Part shown: in pieces, positions 16,624 through 29,000 of the stretch | Layout of the letters: each line of letters starts with the position of its first letter | Numbering within the stretch: the stretch's first letter is position 1 | From: Methyloceanibacter superfactus | Lineage (GTDB): Bacteria > Pseudomonadota > Alphaproteobacteria > Rhizobiales > Methyloligellaceae | Assembly (NCBI RefSeq): GCF_001723305.1 | Contig: NZ_LPWF01000028.1 | Span: forward strand, 1 to 64,000 | DNA: 64,000 nt | Direction: 5' to 3' | Position numbers and translations under genes: made by a program | Notes under the pieces: generated by a model | Seen by the model: only the letters and a program-made list of their open reading frames with translations | Database searches by the model: none | Told to the model about the DNA's origin: nothing

Positions 16624-18210
16624 TTGCCGCGTCGCCACACGTCCAGCGCAGCGGGCGCGCTCGCTGCCGCCCTAACCGCCGCCATCCTGGCGCCGGCCGC
16701 CGCTCAAGATGCGGCGGGCCCGCCTTTGCGCGGCAGTATCGGCGCGCAAGAGGGCGGCAATCCGGCTTCCTCCATCCTGCGGAAACAGCGTCAATCCACC
16801 GGCAGCCAGCAAGGGGGCGCCGATACCGGGGCCGCGGCGTCTGACAACCTCGCCGACGACAGCTCTCTGTTGCCGGCACCGCCCGCGCCGCCGCCGCCCT
16901 TGGGTGGGCTTGGCGATGAGCGGGCCGAGCCAATCCCTCCGGTTCCCGAATTCGGCATCACCAATGCCGCCGGCGAGCCTTTGCTCGCGCCGCCCAGCGT
17001 CGACGACGACCTGGAGCAGATTCCGCTGCCGCCAAAGGGCCACGAACTCGATCCCTACGTGCCGACCGGCATGAGAATCGGCAGCTTCCTGCTGTTCACC
17101 GAGGCGGAGATCGGCACCATCCTCACCGACAACGTGCTCGGCACGCGCACCGACCCGCGCTCGGACGTGGCCCTCGAGGTCGCCCCCAATGTCCGGCTCG
17201 AGTCGAACTGGAGCCGGCATTTCTTCAGCGCCTCGTTCGACGCCGACCGGAGCTGGTACAACGACTTCAGCGTCGAGGACGACAAGACGTATTTCGCCCA
17301 ACTCAGAGGCCGTCTCGATGTGACCCGGCGCACCCATCTCGAGCTCGCGCTCGGCAAGTCGCAGACCCAGGAAGGGCGCAACTCGATCAGCCTCACCGAC
17401 ATCGCCGGCGTTCAGACCAACGTCCAGGAAGAGCACATCACCGCGGGCGCCGATCACACCTTCAACCGGCTCACGCTTGATCTCGAAGGCACCGTTGCCA
17501 CTTACGATTACAGCGACCTGGGCGGCGGGGTATTCGGTGTCATCGATCCCACGCCCACTGTCATCCCCACGCAGGACGTCCGCGACTATCGTGAGGACGA
17601 GTTGACGCTGCGCGGCACCTATGAGCTCAAGCCCCAAATGGGGGTTTTCGTCCAGGGCGGAATCAGCCAGGAGGTCTACAAGCAGCCGGTCAGCGTCAGC
17701 GGCGTCACGCGCGATTCGTCCGGCTATGAGCTGCTATCCGGCATGACCTTCGCGGTCAGCAGCACGCTGACCGGCGAGTTCAGCCTCGGCTGGGGCGAGC
17801 AGACGTCCATCGACGAATCCGTGTCGCCGATCGAAGGGATGCTGATCAACGCCGACGTCATCTGGATGCCGACGCCGATGACCATGGTCGAGTTCCTGGC
17901 GCGCTCGCAGGTAAGCACCTCGACGCTCGTGGACTCGCTCGGCGCCATCGACCGCTTCTACGAGCTCTCGTTGCAGCATGCTTTCTGGCGCTATCTCGTG
18001 GTGCGCGGCTTCGGGTCCTATGAGATCGCCGACTATGCCGGCAGCACGCTCGTCGACGAGCGGCTCAAGGGCGGCGCATCGGCCGAGTATTATTTCAACC
18101 CGACGTTGTCGGTCTATGCCCGCTACGAGTATACGGACTTCTTCTCCACCGATCGCTTGAGCGACTTCGACCAAAACGAAGTGCGGATCGGCATGCGCAT
18201 CCGGCACTGA
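16624..18210 (+). CDS. Outer-membrane beta-barrel protein (BBP2/OMP_b-brl_2-like)
   Basis: About 528 residues. A signal peptide starts at the TTG at 16624 (LPRRHTSSAAGALAAALTAA, then ILAPAAAQ). A Pro/Gly-rich, acidic linker of about 130 residues comes next (including LLPAPPAPPPPLGGLGDE), then a long region of alternating amphipathic strands ending in an aromatic-rich last strand and a terminal basic residue pair (NEVRIGMRIRH). It resembles the outer-membrane barrel family found next to polysaccharide genes in Rhizobiales. An exopolysaccharide-related role is inferred from galU and galE downstream. The start is uncertain because reading frame continues upstream. Confidence 0.75.
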   Translation: MPRRHTSSAAGALAAALTAAILAPAAAQDAAGPPLRGSIGAQEGGNPASSILRKQRQSTGSQQGGADTGAAASDNLADDSSLLPAPPAPPPPLGGLGDERAEPIPPVPEFGITNAAGEPLLAPPSVDDDLEQIPLPPKGHELDPYVPTGMRIGSFLLFTEAEIGTILTDNVLGTRTDPRSDVALEVAPNVRLESNWSRHFFSASFDADRSWYNDFSVEDDKTYFAQLRGRLDVTRRTHLELALGKSQTQEGRNSISLTDIAGVQTNVQEEHITAGADHTFNRLTLDLEGTVATYDYSDLGGGVFGVIDPTPTVIPTQDVRDYREDELTLRGTYELKPQMGVFVQGGISQEVYKQPVSVSGVTRDSSGYELLSGMTFAVSSTLTGEFSLGWGEQTSIDESVSPIEGMLINADVIWMPTPMTMVEFLARSQVSTSTLVDSLGAIDRFYELSLQHAFWRYLVVRGFGSYEIADYAGSTLVDERLKGGASAEYYFNPTLSVYARYEYTDFFSTDRLSDFDQNEVRIGMRIRH

Positions 18211-18220
18211 GGCTGTCCGC

Positions 18221-19093
18221 TCAGATCAGCTTCTTGATCTCGGCGAGGACCGCGTCGCGCAGCTCCGGCCGCTCCAATGCATAGGCTATATTGGCAGCGA
18301 GGAAGCCGGGCTTGGAGCCGCAGTCGAAGGCGCGGCCCTCATATTCCACCGCGTAGAATGGCTGCTTGGCGAGCAGCGCCAGCATCGAGTCGGTGAGCTG
18401 GATCTCGTCGCCGGCGCCCTTCTCTTGCTCCGATAGAAGACCGAATATCTCAGGCTGCAGGATGTAGCGGCCGAGAATGGTGAGGTTGGACGGCTCGGTG
18501 CCCGGCGCCGGCTTCTCCACCATGCCCGTGATGGGGAACACGTTGCCGTCGGCCTCGCCGACCGCGGCGACGCCGTAATTCTTCACCTGATCGTCGGGCA
18601 CGGGCTCCACGGCGATGATGTTGCCGCCGTGCTTGTCATAGACATCGAGCATCTGGGCGAGGCAGCCTTTGCCGGGCGTCTGCACCAGCACGTCGGGCAG
18701 GAGCAGCGCGAAGGGCTCGTCGCCGATGATGTCGCGCGCGCACCACACCGCGTGGCCGAGCCCCAAGGGCTCCTGCTGGCGCACGAAGCTGACGCAGCCT
18801 GCTTCGGGGAGATCGGCGGCGAGCGCTTCGAGCTCCGCGGTCTTGCCGCGGGCGGCGAGCGTCTCCTCGAGCTCGGGCTGCTTGTCGAAATGGTCCTCGA
18901 TGGCGCCCTTGTTGCGGCCGGTGACGAAGACGAAATGCTCGATCCCGGCGGCGCGCGCCTCGTCGACCACGTGCTGGATCAGCGGCCGGTCGACCACGGT
19001 CAGCATCTCTTTCGGCATGGCCTTGGTGGCCGGCAGGAATCGGGTTCCGAGCCCCGCGACGGGGAACACGGCCTTGCGGACGCGAGCAGGCAT
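18221..19093 (-). CDS. galU: UTP-glucose-1-phosphate uridylyltransferase
   Basis: Makes UDP-glucose from UTP and glucose 1-phosphate for exopolysaccharide and lipopolysaccharide. The 290-residue protein starts with [20 protein letters not shown] and [20 protein letters not shown], the nucleotide-binding signature of bacterial GalU, and contains [19 protein letters not shown] and [17 protein letters not shown]. Full length. Convergent with the barrel gene (only 10 bp between stops) and divergent from galE. Confidence 0.95.
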   Translation of the reverse strand: MPARVRKAVFPVAGLGTRFLPATKAMPKEMLTVVDRPLIQHVVDEARAAGIEHFVFVTGRNKGAIEDHFDKQPELEETLAARGKTAELEALAADLPEAGCVSFVRQQEPLGLGHAVWCARDIIGDEPFALLLPDVLVQTPGKGCLAQMLDVYDKHGGNIIAVEPVPDDQVKNYGVAAVGEADGNVFPITGMVEKPAPGTEPSNLTILGRYILQPEIFGLLSEQEKGAGDEIQLTDSMLALLAKQPFYAVEYEGRAFDCGSKPGFLAANIAYALERPELRDAVLAEIKKLI

Positions 19094-19218
19094 TCAGTCC
19101 TCGTTAGGCTTAACGGTTGGTTGCGAGGCGGTCTGCCCGCCCCGGTGCTTAGAAGTCCCTCAACCTCTTTGCGATAGCTAGCAGTGAATTGCAAATCGGA
19201 TTGCGGGGAACAAAGATC

Positions 19219-20223
19219 GTGAGCGTTCTGGTCACCGGCGGGGCCGGCTTCATCGGCAGTCACATGGCGCTCGAGCTGCTCGAGGCCGGCGAGGACGTAC
19301 TCGTCCTCGACAATCTGTCCACCGGTTTCCGCTGGGCGGTCCCCGACGGCGCCAAGTTCGTCGAGGGCAATGTCGGCAACCACAATCTGGTGCGCCGGCT
19401 TCTGCTGCGGAACTCCGTCGACGCGATCCTTCACTTCGCCGGCTCCATCGTCGTGCCAGATTCGGTCGCCGATCCGCTCGGCTATTATCTCAACAACACT
19501 TGCAATTCGCGGTCGCTGATCGCTTGCGCGGTGGAGACCAAGATCCCGAACTTCATCTTCTCGTCGACCGCCGCGGTTTACGGAATTCCGAAAATCAATC
19601 CGGTCACCGAGGACGCGGTGCTTCAGCCGATCTCGCCTTACGGTAGCTCCAAGCTGATGACCGAGACCATGTTGGGCGATACGGCCAAGGCGCATCCCTT
19701 ACGCTTCGTGGCCTTGCGCTATTTCAATGTCGCCGGCGCCGACCCGCAAGGGCGCAGCGGACAGTCGAGCCCGCGGGCGACGCATCTGATCAAGGTGGCG
19801 TCCGAGGCGGCACTCGGTATGCGGCCCTATCTCGAAGTTTTCGGCACCGACTATGAGACGCCGGACGGCACCTGCATCCGCGACTACATTCATGTGAGCG
19901 ATCTTGTCCGCGCCCATCTCGACGCGCTTCGTTATCTTCGCGCGGGCGGAGAAAGCATCGTGCTGAACTGCGGCTATGGCGAGGGCTACTCGGTGCTCGA
20001 TGTGGTCGAGGCGGTGAAGCGGGCTTCGCACACGGATTTCGCGGTTCGCACCGCCGAGCGCCGGCCGGGCGATCCGGCCGCATTGGTGGCGGGCGCCGAT
20101 CGTATCCGCGATGTGCTGGGCTGGGAGCCCCGGCGCAACAATCTCGACACGATCGTCGAGGATGCGCTGTCCTGGGAGAAGCGGTTGAGGGACCATCGCG
20201 CCGGCTCCCGCGCCGCGTCCTAG
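19219..20223 (+). CDS. galE: UDP-glucose 4-epimerase
   Basis: NAD-dependent short-chain dehydrogenase interconverting UDP-glucose and UDP-galactose. Features: VLVTGGAGFIGSHMALELLE (Rossmann GxxGxxG), LHFAGSIVVPDSVADPLGYY, FSSTAAVYG with the catalytic Ser/Thr, YGSSKLMTE with the catalytic Tyr and Lys, and RYFNVAGADPQGRSGQ. 334 residues from the GTG at 19219. Divergent from galU with 125 bp between; the two enzymes act in sequence to supply UDP-galactose. Confidence 0.95.
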   Translation: MSVLVTGGAGFIGSHMALELLEAGEDVLVLDNLSTGFRWAVPDGAKFVEGNVGNHNLVRRLLLRNSVDAILHFAGSIVVPDSVADPLGYYLNNTCNSRSLIACAVETKIPNFIFSSTAAVYGIPKINPVTEDAVLQPISPYGSSKLMTETMLGDTAKAHPLRFVALRYFNVAGADPQGRSGQSSPRATHLIKVASEAALGMRPYLEVFGTDYETPDGTCIRDYIHVSDLVRAHLDALRYLRAGGESIVLNCGYGEGYSVLDVVEAVKRASHTDFAVRTAERRPGDPAALVAGADRIRDVLGWEPRRNNLDTIVEDALSWEKRLRDHRAGSRAAS

Positions 20224-20313
20224 AGTTTCACGGTTTTCGCCTTTTCAGCGTCCAATACGCTCTGCACAATCAGGGTCCTTGTGTCGAATCGCTTGGATCG
20301 CTGAGGGGACGCA

Positions 20314-21645
20314 TGAATTTGCGCAAATGCGCGTTTTTTTCCCGCCGGACTCGCCGTGGCACTGGCCGTGAGCCTTACCGCGCTTTTCCCGCCGTCGCCG
20401 GCCCGGGCCGCCGATGCGGTGGCCACCTATAAGAAGGCCGTCGAAGCGCAGTTCGCGCAATGGCTGCAAGGCCTTTGGCCTGAGGCAGAAGCGGCGGGCG
20501 TATCGCGCAAGACCTTCGAGACGCAATTGAAAGGGCTCAAGCTCGACTGGTCCTTGCCGCAACTCGAGCCCCCCGATCCGGCTTACCCCGGTGGCCCGGC
20601 CATGCCACAAGCGATGAAGCCCAAGCCGAAACCGCAAGCCGAGTTCGGCGTGCCGGAAAACTACTTCAAGAGCCGCAGCCTGAACGCGCTGGCGGCGGGC
20701 GGGCGGGTTAAATACAAGCAGCTCGCGCCACAGCTGACGGCGATCCAGAAACAGTATGGCGTGCCGGCGAGCATCATCCTTGCCATCTGGGGCCGGGAAA
20801 CGGGTTTCGGCCAGGCCGCGCTTCCCTATGACGCCATCACGGCTATCGCGACGCAGGCCTTCATGGGGCGGCGGGCGGAAGAATTCCGGCCGCAGCTCAT
20901 CGGCGCCCTCAAGATCATCCAGCTCGGACATGCCACGCGGGCTGAGATGAAGAGCTCCTGGGCCGGCGCGATGGGTCACACCCAGTTCCTGCCCGGCGAC
21001 TTCGAGGACTACGCGGTCGACTTCGACGGCGACGGGGATCGCGATATCTGGAGCTCGGTGCCGGATGCGCTCGCCTCGGCCGGCAACTCGCTGCACAGCC
21101 AGGGCTGGGACGGCAAACAGCCTTGGGCCTATGAAATCGAGCTGCCCAAGGGCTTCGACTGCACGCTGCAAGGCCCGGATCAGGCGCTGCCAATCCGTGA
21201 GTGGATAGATCTTGGTGTGCGGCGGGTGCGCGACCGGCCCTTCCCGGAGGAGCGGCTAGGCGATTGGACTTTCCTCGTCCTTCCGGCCGGAATGAAGGGG
21301 CCGGCCTTTCTCGCCACCACCAACTTCTCGGTGCTCAAGCTCTATAACAACTCCGACGTCTACGCGATCTTCGTCGGCCATGTGGCCGACATGATCGCCT
21401 ACAACGCGCCGGCCGAGTTCGTCGGCGAATGGCAGCCGGTCGAGCGCTTTACCCGCGATCGGATGTTGCGATTCCAGGAGGTGCTGGTGGCGCAGGGGCA
21501 CGACGTCGGCAAGGTCGATGGTCTTGTGGGCTTCAAGACACGGCAGAGCATTGGCGAGCAGGAGAAGAAGTTCAAGCTGCCGCTCACCTGCTACCCGAGC
21601 GAGGCTTTGGTCGGCCAGGTGCTCAAGGCGGCAAGCGCCCAATAA
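20314..21645 (+). CDS. Lytic murein transglycosylase, MltB family (T-run frameshift in signal peptide)
   Basis: Cleaves peptidoglycan between N-acetylmuramic acid and N-acetylglucosamine with formation of a 1,6-anhydro end. The catalytic region contains ILAIWGRETGFGQAALPYDA (with the catalytic Glu) and SSWAGAMGHTQFLPGDFEDY, followed by a C-terminal peptidoglycan-binding domain (MLRFQEVLVAQGHDVGKVDG). The best start is ATG 20314: deleting one T from the seven-T run at 20335-20341 gives MNLRKCAFFPAGLAVALAVS, a clean signal peptide continuing into ALFPPSPARA. A homopolymer error is therefore likely. It is the first of two tandem MltB paralogues. Confidence 0.88.
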
Positions 21646-21717
21646 GGCCGGTGAAATATTGTCGGGCTCGGAGTTGGCTGCCTAGGTTTTGCCCGGTCCG
21701 GTTGCTAGATTTGCCTT

Positions 21718-23084
21718 ATGCGAATCGCTGCCCCCCCTAAGACATTGATGTTCGGCGCTGTCTCGGCCTTTTTGTGCGGCCTGGTGCCGTCCGCTCCGGC
21801 CCAGGCGGACAAATTTCAGACCTGCGTGAAGAGCTTCTGGCCGGCGGCCAAGCGTGCCGGCGTGAGCTGGGACACCTTCGAGCAGGCTACGGCGGGAATC
21901 ACGCTCGATAAGGAAGTGATCGAATCCGCCAATTACCAGCCCGAATACAAGAAGCCGGTTGGCGAATATGTGGACCGTGCGGTCTCGCCGAAGCGGCTCG
22001 AGAAGGGCAAGGAGAAGCTCGTCGAGTACAAGGCGTTGCTCGATCAGCTCGAGGCCAAATACGGCGTCGACCGGCACATCATCGTGGCCATCTGGGGTGT
22101 CGAGTCCAACTATGGCGACAATCCCGGCGACAAGAATGTCATCCAGTCGCTGATGACGCTGGCCTGCTCCGGCACCAAGGCGAAATTCGCGCGTGGGCAG
22201 ATCGTATCCGCCCTGAAGATCCTTCAACGCGGCGACGTCACTCATCAGGCGATGAACGGCTCCTGGGCCGGCGCCATGGGCCACACGCAATTCATTCCCA
22301 CGACCTATTCGGCTTACGCCGTCGATCAGGACGGCGATGGGCGGCGCGACATCTGGGGCACCATCCCCGACGCGCTCGGCTCGACGGCGGCCTATCTCAA
22401 GGTCTCCAAGTGGATTCCCGGCCAGACCTGGGGCTATGAGGTCCGGCTGCCCAAGGGCCTCAATCCCAAACGGATCAGCGAGAGCACCTATAAATCGCTG
22501 GGGCAGTGGGAGAAGCTCGGGATCGTGCGGATCAACGGTAGGCCCTTCCCCCGCCCGGGCGACAAGGCGACCTTGTTCGCACCCGAAGGGACCGACGGGC
22601 CGGTCTTCCTCGTGCTCAACAATTTCCGCTCGATCCTCCGCTACAACCAGGCAAAGTCCTATGCGCTTGCCGTGGGCCATCTGGCCGACCGTCTTGCCGG
22701 CTATGGGCCTTTCGTCGTGCCATGGCCCACGGGCGAGAACCGGTTGTCGCTCGAACAGCGCATGGAGCTGCAGCAGGACCTGATCACGCTGGGGCATCTG
22801 GAGGGCGAGGTGGACGGGATCATCGGCAGCGGCACGCTGGAGGGCATCCGGTCCTATCAGCGCGCCAAGGGCCTGCCGGTCGACGGCTATCCGACGCTGA
22901 CCATTCTGAAGAGGCTGAGGGCGGAGGCACCGCCGCCGGCCCGCCGCCTCCCGCGGCGCCTGCGCCCGCAAAGGCTGAAAATCAGGTGGTACCGGCAGCG
23001 CCCCCGGCGGCGCCTGCCAGTGGGGCGACCCAGGTGGCGCCGGCCACGACCGCCGTGCCCAAGAGGGCGCCTCCGCCGAATTAA
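21718..23084 (+). CDS. Lytic murein transglycosylase, MltB family, second copy (3' frameshift)
   Basis: Paralogue of the preceding gene. A signal peptide (MFGAVSAFLCGLVPSAPAQA) precedes the SLT-like MltB domain with IVAIWGVESNYGDNPGDKNV (catalytic Glu) and GSWAGAMGHTQFIPTTYSAY. A peptidoglycan-binding repeat follows (QDLITLGHLEGEVDGIIGSG). Near 22935 one base is missing. The other frame continues as a Pro/Ala-rich tail (GPPPPAAPAPAKAENQVVPA) with a stop at 23082-23084, the composition expected for such proteins, whereas the uncorrected frame yields an Arg-rich tail. The gap to the previous gene is 72 bp. Confidence 0.88.
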
Positions 23085-23154
23085 TGCTATAGGGGTTCTC
23101 TCCTTGGCCCAGGCGAGCTAAGGGACGACCCGATCTATAGGGGTTAGCCAATCG

Positions 23155-24440
23155 ATGTCTCGTACCGCGTCCTGTCACTGCTCCAACCGCAGCGTGCCGG
23201 CCTTGCGTGCCAGCTTGCGAAGCCTGGCGCTTGCCGTGGCGGCGATTCTGCCGGCATTGGTGATGGCTCTGGCGCCCCAGCCGGTGGCCGCGCAGGACAC
23301 CCCATCGCATCGCAGCTATATCAATCCGTTCCCCAACGGCGATCGCTATCGCATCGTGGTGCTTGGCGATTCCCTCGGCGATGGGCTCTGGGAAGGGCTC
23401 TACCGAGCCTTCGACGACGACGCCACGCTCGAGTTCATCCAGCGCTCGCAGAAGTCCACCGGCTTCGTGGATACGGGCCGCTACGACTGGAACGGCGAGA
23501 TCGATCAGATCTTGAAGGACGACAAGTTTCAGGTCGCCGTGGTGATGTTCGGCGCCAATGACGACAAGCCGATCAAGAAGGACGGGAAGTGGTTCAAGGT
23601 CGGCACAGAGGAGTGGCGCGAGGCCTATGGCGCGCAGGTGGAGACTTTCATCAAGAAGCTGCGCGCCGCCAACATCGCCACCTATTGGGTGGGGTTGCCG
23701 GTCATGCGTGCGCCGGGGCAGACCAGTGACGCCGAGAAGCTGAACGACGTGTTCCGCGAAAAGGCCTTCATCAACGGCGCCAAATATATCGATACGTGGA
23801 GCGGCTTCGTCGACGAGCAGGGCCGGTACAGCGCCTACGGGCCGGACATGTCGGGACAGGTGAAGCGGCTCCGGTCCGATGACGGCGTGCATTTCACCAT
23901 GCGCGGCTATCTCAACTGGCTCATTTCGTCGAGAAAGAGCTGCGCAAGGATTTGGGGCTGGCCAAGGCCGAGCGGAATATTCCGCTTGCGGGCAATGAGC
24001 AGGAACAAGCGAAGGTGGTGAATCGGTTCACGCCGTCGCGCCCGGCGCCCGCGCCGCAAGAAGCTGCCGAGGTGGACGAACTCGATGCCGCGTCCGAGGA
24101 CGAAGAAGAGGTGGACGGCGAGCAGGCTGCCTTGCAGGAAAGTCAAGTCGGCGAGGTCAGTGTGGTCCGGCCGACGATTCCCGATGCAACACTCCAGGCC
24201 GACAGGCTGGCATCCCAGCCGGCGATTGTCGCCACGACCGAGCCCGAAGTGATTACCGCGGAGCTTCCCGGAGGCTTTACCGCCGTGGCCACGATCTCGG
24301 CGGTCACCGATCTGTCGCTCGCCTCGTCGCGTCCCCGCTTGCCGTTGTCTCAACGGCCGTATTACCGGGTGTTGATTAGGGGCGAGCAGCTCGAGCCCAA
24401 GTCGGGCCGCGCCGACGATTTCGCCTGGCCGCCCAGCTAG
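23155..24440 (+). CDS. SGNH-family (DUF459) secreted protein, one frameshift
   Basis: Predicted periplasmic SGNH hydrolase-like protein of about 428 residues after correction. It has a signal peptide (LALAVAAILPALVMALAPQP), then block I RIVVLGDSLGDGLWEGLYRA with the Ser nucleophile, VVMFGANDDKPIKKDGKW (Asn block), and DDGVHFTMRGYL with the catalytic His. Near 23922 one A is missing. The other frame resumes HFVEKELRKDLGLAKAERNI and continues as an acidic and Pro-rich C-terminal region to 24440. DUF459 proteins often accompany cell-wall or acetylation enzymes, and this one follows two MltB genes. Confidence 0.85.
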
Positions 24441-24463
24441 CCGGCGATTGAGCCGACCCGCTG

Positions 24464-25888
<1,425 letters not shown>

Positions 25889-26027
25889 GAATCTCCGCCC
25901 ATCTTCATCTCAACAACCTCGGGATTGGCTCGCCAAGTCCAAGGATCCTCGTCAGCGTATCGCAATTCCGCGTGGCAGGACCACAGCCTGGGATCAAAGC
26001 CCAGGACGTAGCCGCTATCCTGCCTGA

Positions 26028-29000
26028 TTATTTGCCGTTTCCGCGCAGACCGATCTCGATTTCCCCGAGGCCAGTCGTGTCGGCGACCTGCTGCCGCGCC
26101 ATCTCTTCCAAGGCGCGCCGGTACTCGACCGGCATGACCTTGATGAATTTCGGCAGATATTCCGTCCAATTGTCGAGAATGTCCCGGGCGCGCTTTGAGC
26201 CCGTGTAGTGGAGATGGTTCTCGATCAGCTGGTGTAGCCGCTCCTCGTCGAAGCGCGTCATGTCGGACAGATCCACGAGGCCGTGGCTCTCGAGATCGTT
26301 GCCCTGGTGGCGCCTATGTTCCATGGCCTGGTTCTCGCTCGGGATCGGCTCGAGATCGACCATGGCCATGTTGCAGCGCTGCTCGAAATCGCCGTCCTCG
26401 TCGAGCACGTAGGCAATGCCGCCGGACATGCCGGCCGCGAAGTTGCGCCCGGTCGGGCCGATGACGGCGATCACGCCGCCGGTCATGTACTCGCAGCCAT
26501 GATCGCCGGTACCCTCGACCACGGCGATGGCGCCTGAATTGCGCACGCCGAAGCGCTCGCCGCCGACGCCATGGAAATAGCATTCGCCGCCGATGGCGCC
26601 ATAGAGCACCGTGTTGCCGACGATGATGGACTTCTCCGGCACGATGCCCGACTCCGCCGGAGGACGGACAATGATACGGCCGCCGGAAAGGCCCTTGCCC
26701 ACATAGTCGTTGCCTTCGCCGACGAGATCGAGCGTGACGCCATGCGCCAGCCATGCGCCGAAGCTCTGACCGGCGGAGCCCTTGAAGCGAATCCAAATGG
26801 TGTCGTCGGGGAGGCCGGCAATGCCGTAGCGCTTGGCGATCGCCCCGGACAGCATGGCGCCGGCGGTGCGGTCGACGTTGCGGATCGGCAGGTCGAGCTT
26901 GACCGGCTTCTTGTCCTCGATCGCCTCGCGGCAAAGCTCGATGAGCTTGGTGTCGAGCACCTCCTCGAGACCGTGATCCTGGCGCTCGGTATTGCGGATG
27001 GCGGTGCCGGCCGGCACCTCGGGCTTGTGGAACAGCTTGGTGAAATCGAGCCCGCGCGCCTTCCAGTGGTCGATCGCCTGGCTCTTATCGAGAACCTCGG
27101 TCCGGCCGATCATCTCGGCAAAGGAGCGGAAGCCGAGCGCGGCCATGTGCTCGCGCACTTCCTCGGCAACGTAGAAGAAATAGTTGATGACATGCTCGGG
27201 CGTGCCGTTGAACCGGGCGCGCAGCACCGGGTCCTGCGTGGCGATGCCCACCGGGCAGGTGTTCAAGTGGCACTTCCGCATCATGATGCAGCCGGCGGCG
27301 ATCAAGGGCGCGGTGGAGAAGCCGAACTCCGTCGCGCCGAGCAGCGCGCCGACAACCACATCGCGGCCCGTGCGCAAGCCGCCGTCGACCTGCACGGCGA
27401 TGCGGCCGCGCAGGTGGTTCAGCACCAGCGTCTGCTGCGTCTCGGCGAGACCGATCTCCCAGGGCGAGCCGGCATGCTTGATGGAGGTGAGGGGGGAGGC
27501 ACCGGTGCCGCCCTCGAAGCCGGCGATGGTGACGTGGTCGGCCATGGCCTTGGCCACGCCTGCCGCCACGGTGCCGACGCCGATCTCGGAAACGAGCTTC
27601 ACCGATACGTCGCCTGTGGGGTTGACGTTCTTGAGGTCGAAGATCAGCTGCTTCAGATCCTCGATCGAATAGATGTCGTGATGCGGCGGCGGCGAGATGA
27701 GACCTACCGCCGGGCGCGAGTGGCGCACCTTGGCGATGGTGGCGTCGACCTTGTGGCCGGGAAGCTGACCGCCTTCGCCGGGCTTGGCGCCCTGCGCCAT
27801 CTTGATCTGCATCATGTCGGAGTTGACGAGATATTCCGTCGTCACGCCGAAGCGGCCCGAAGCCACTTGCTTGATGGCCGAGCGCATGGAGTCGCCGTTC
27901 GGCAGTGGTGTGAAGCGGTCCACTTCCTCGCCGCCTTCGCCGGTGTTGGAGCGTCCGCCGATGCGGTTCATGGCGATGGCGAGCGTGGTATGCGCCTCGC
28001 GGCTGATGGAGCCGAAAGACATGGCGCCGGTGGCGAAGCGCTTGACGATTTCCTCCGCCGGTTCGACCTCGTCGAGCGGAACGGGCGCACGGCCCATCTC
28101 CTCGGCATCCCTGAGGCGGAACATGCCGCGCAAGGTGAGGAGCTCTTCCGACTGCTCGTTGATCGCTTGCGCGAACGCGCGGTATTTCTCGGGCAGCTGG
28201 CCGCGCACGGCATGCTGCAAATCGGCGACGACTTGCGGCCGCCAGGCATGGGTCTCGCCGCGCACGCGGAAGGCATATTCGCCGCCGACTTCCAGGGCGT
28301 TCTTCAGCACCGGCGCCTCGCCGAAGGCCAAACGGTGACGCTCGACCGTCTCGCGCGCGACCTCCTCGAGGCCGATGCCCTCGACCTGCGTGTGCGTGCC
28401 GGTGAAATATTTGGCGAGGAAATCGGTCCGCAAAGCCACGGCGTCGAAGATCTGCGCGCCGCAATAGGACTGATAGGTCGAGATGCCCATCTTGGACATG
28501 ACCTTGAGCATGCCCTTGTCGGTCGCCTTCATGTAGCGCTTGATGGCTTCTTCGGCGGTCAGCTCCTCGTCGAGTTCCGGCAGCATCGCCTCGATGGTCT
28601 CGAAAGCGAGATAGGGGTTGATGGCCTCGGCCCCGTAGCCCGCCAGCGTGCAGAACTGGTTGACCTCGCAGGCCTCTCCGGTCTCGACCACGAGGCCGAC
28701 CGAGGTCCGCAAGCCGCAACGGATCAGATGATGATGCACGGCGCTGGTGGCGAGCAACGAGGGGATCGGGATTCGATCAGGGCCCGTCGCCCGGTCCGAC
28801 AGGACAATGATGTTCTCGCCCGCGCGCACGGCCGCCTCGGCCCGCTGGCAGAGCTTCTCAAGCGCGCGGCCCATGCCGCCCGCGCCTTGGTCGGCCGGGT
28901 AGGTGATATCGAGGGTCACCGTGCGAAACTGGTTGTCGGCGACCTCGCCGATGGCACGGATGCGCTCCAGGTTCTCGTTGGTAAGGATGGGATGCGCCGC

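Noticed and set aside
21682..23892. A 736-codon open frame antisense to the second mltB and DUF459 genes
   Set aside because: Spans two genes, their gap and a region of clear sense-coding conservation. No recognisable motif.
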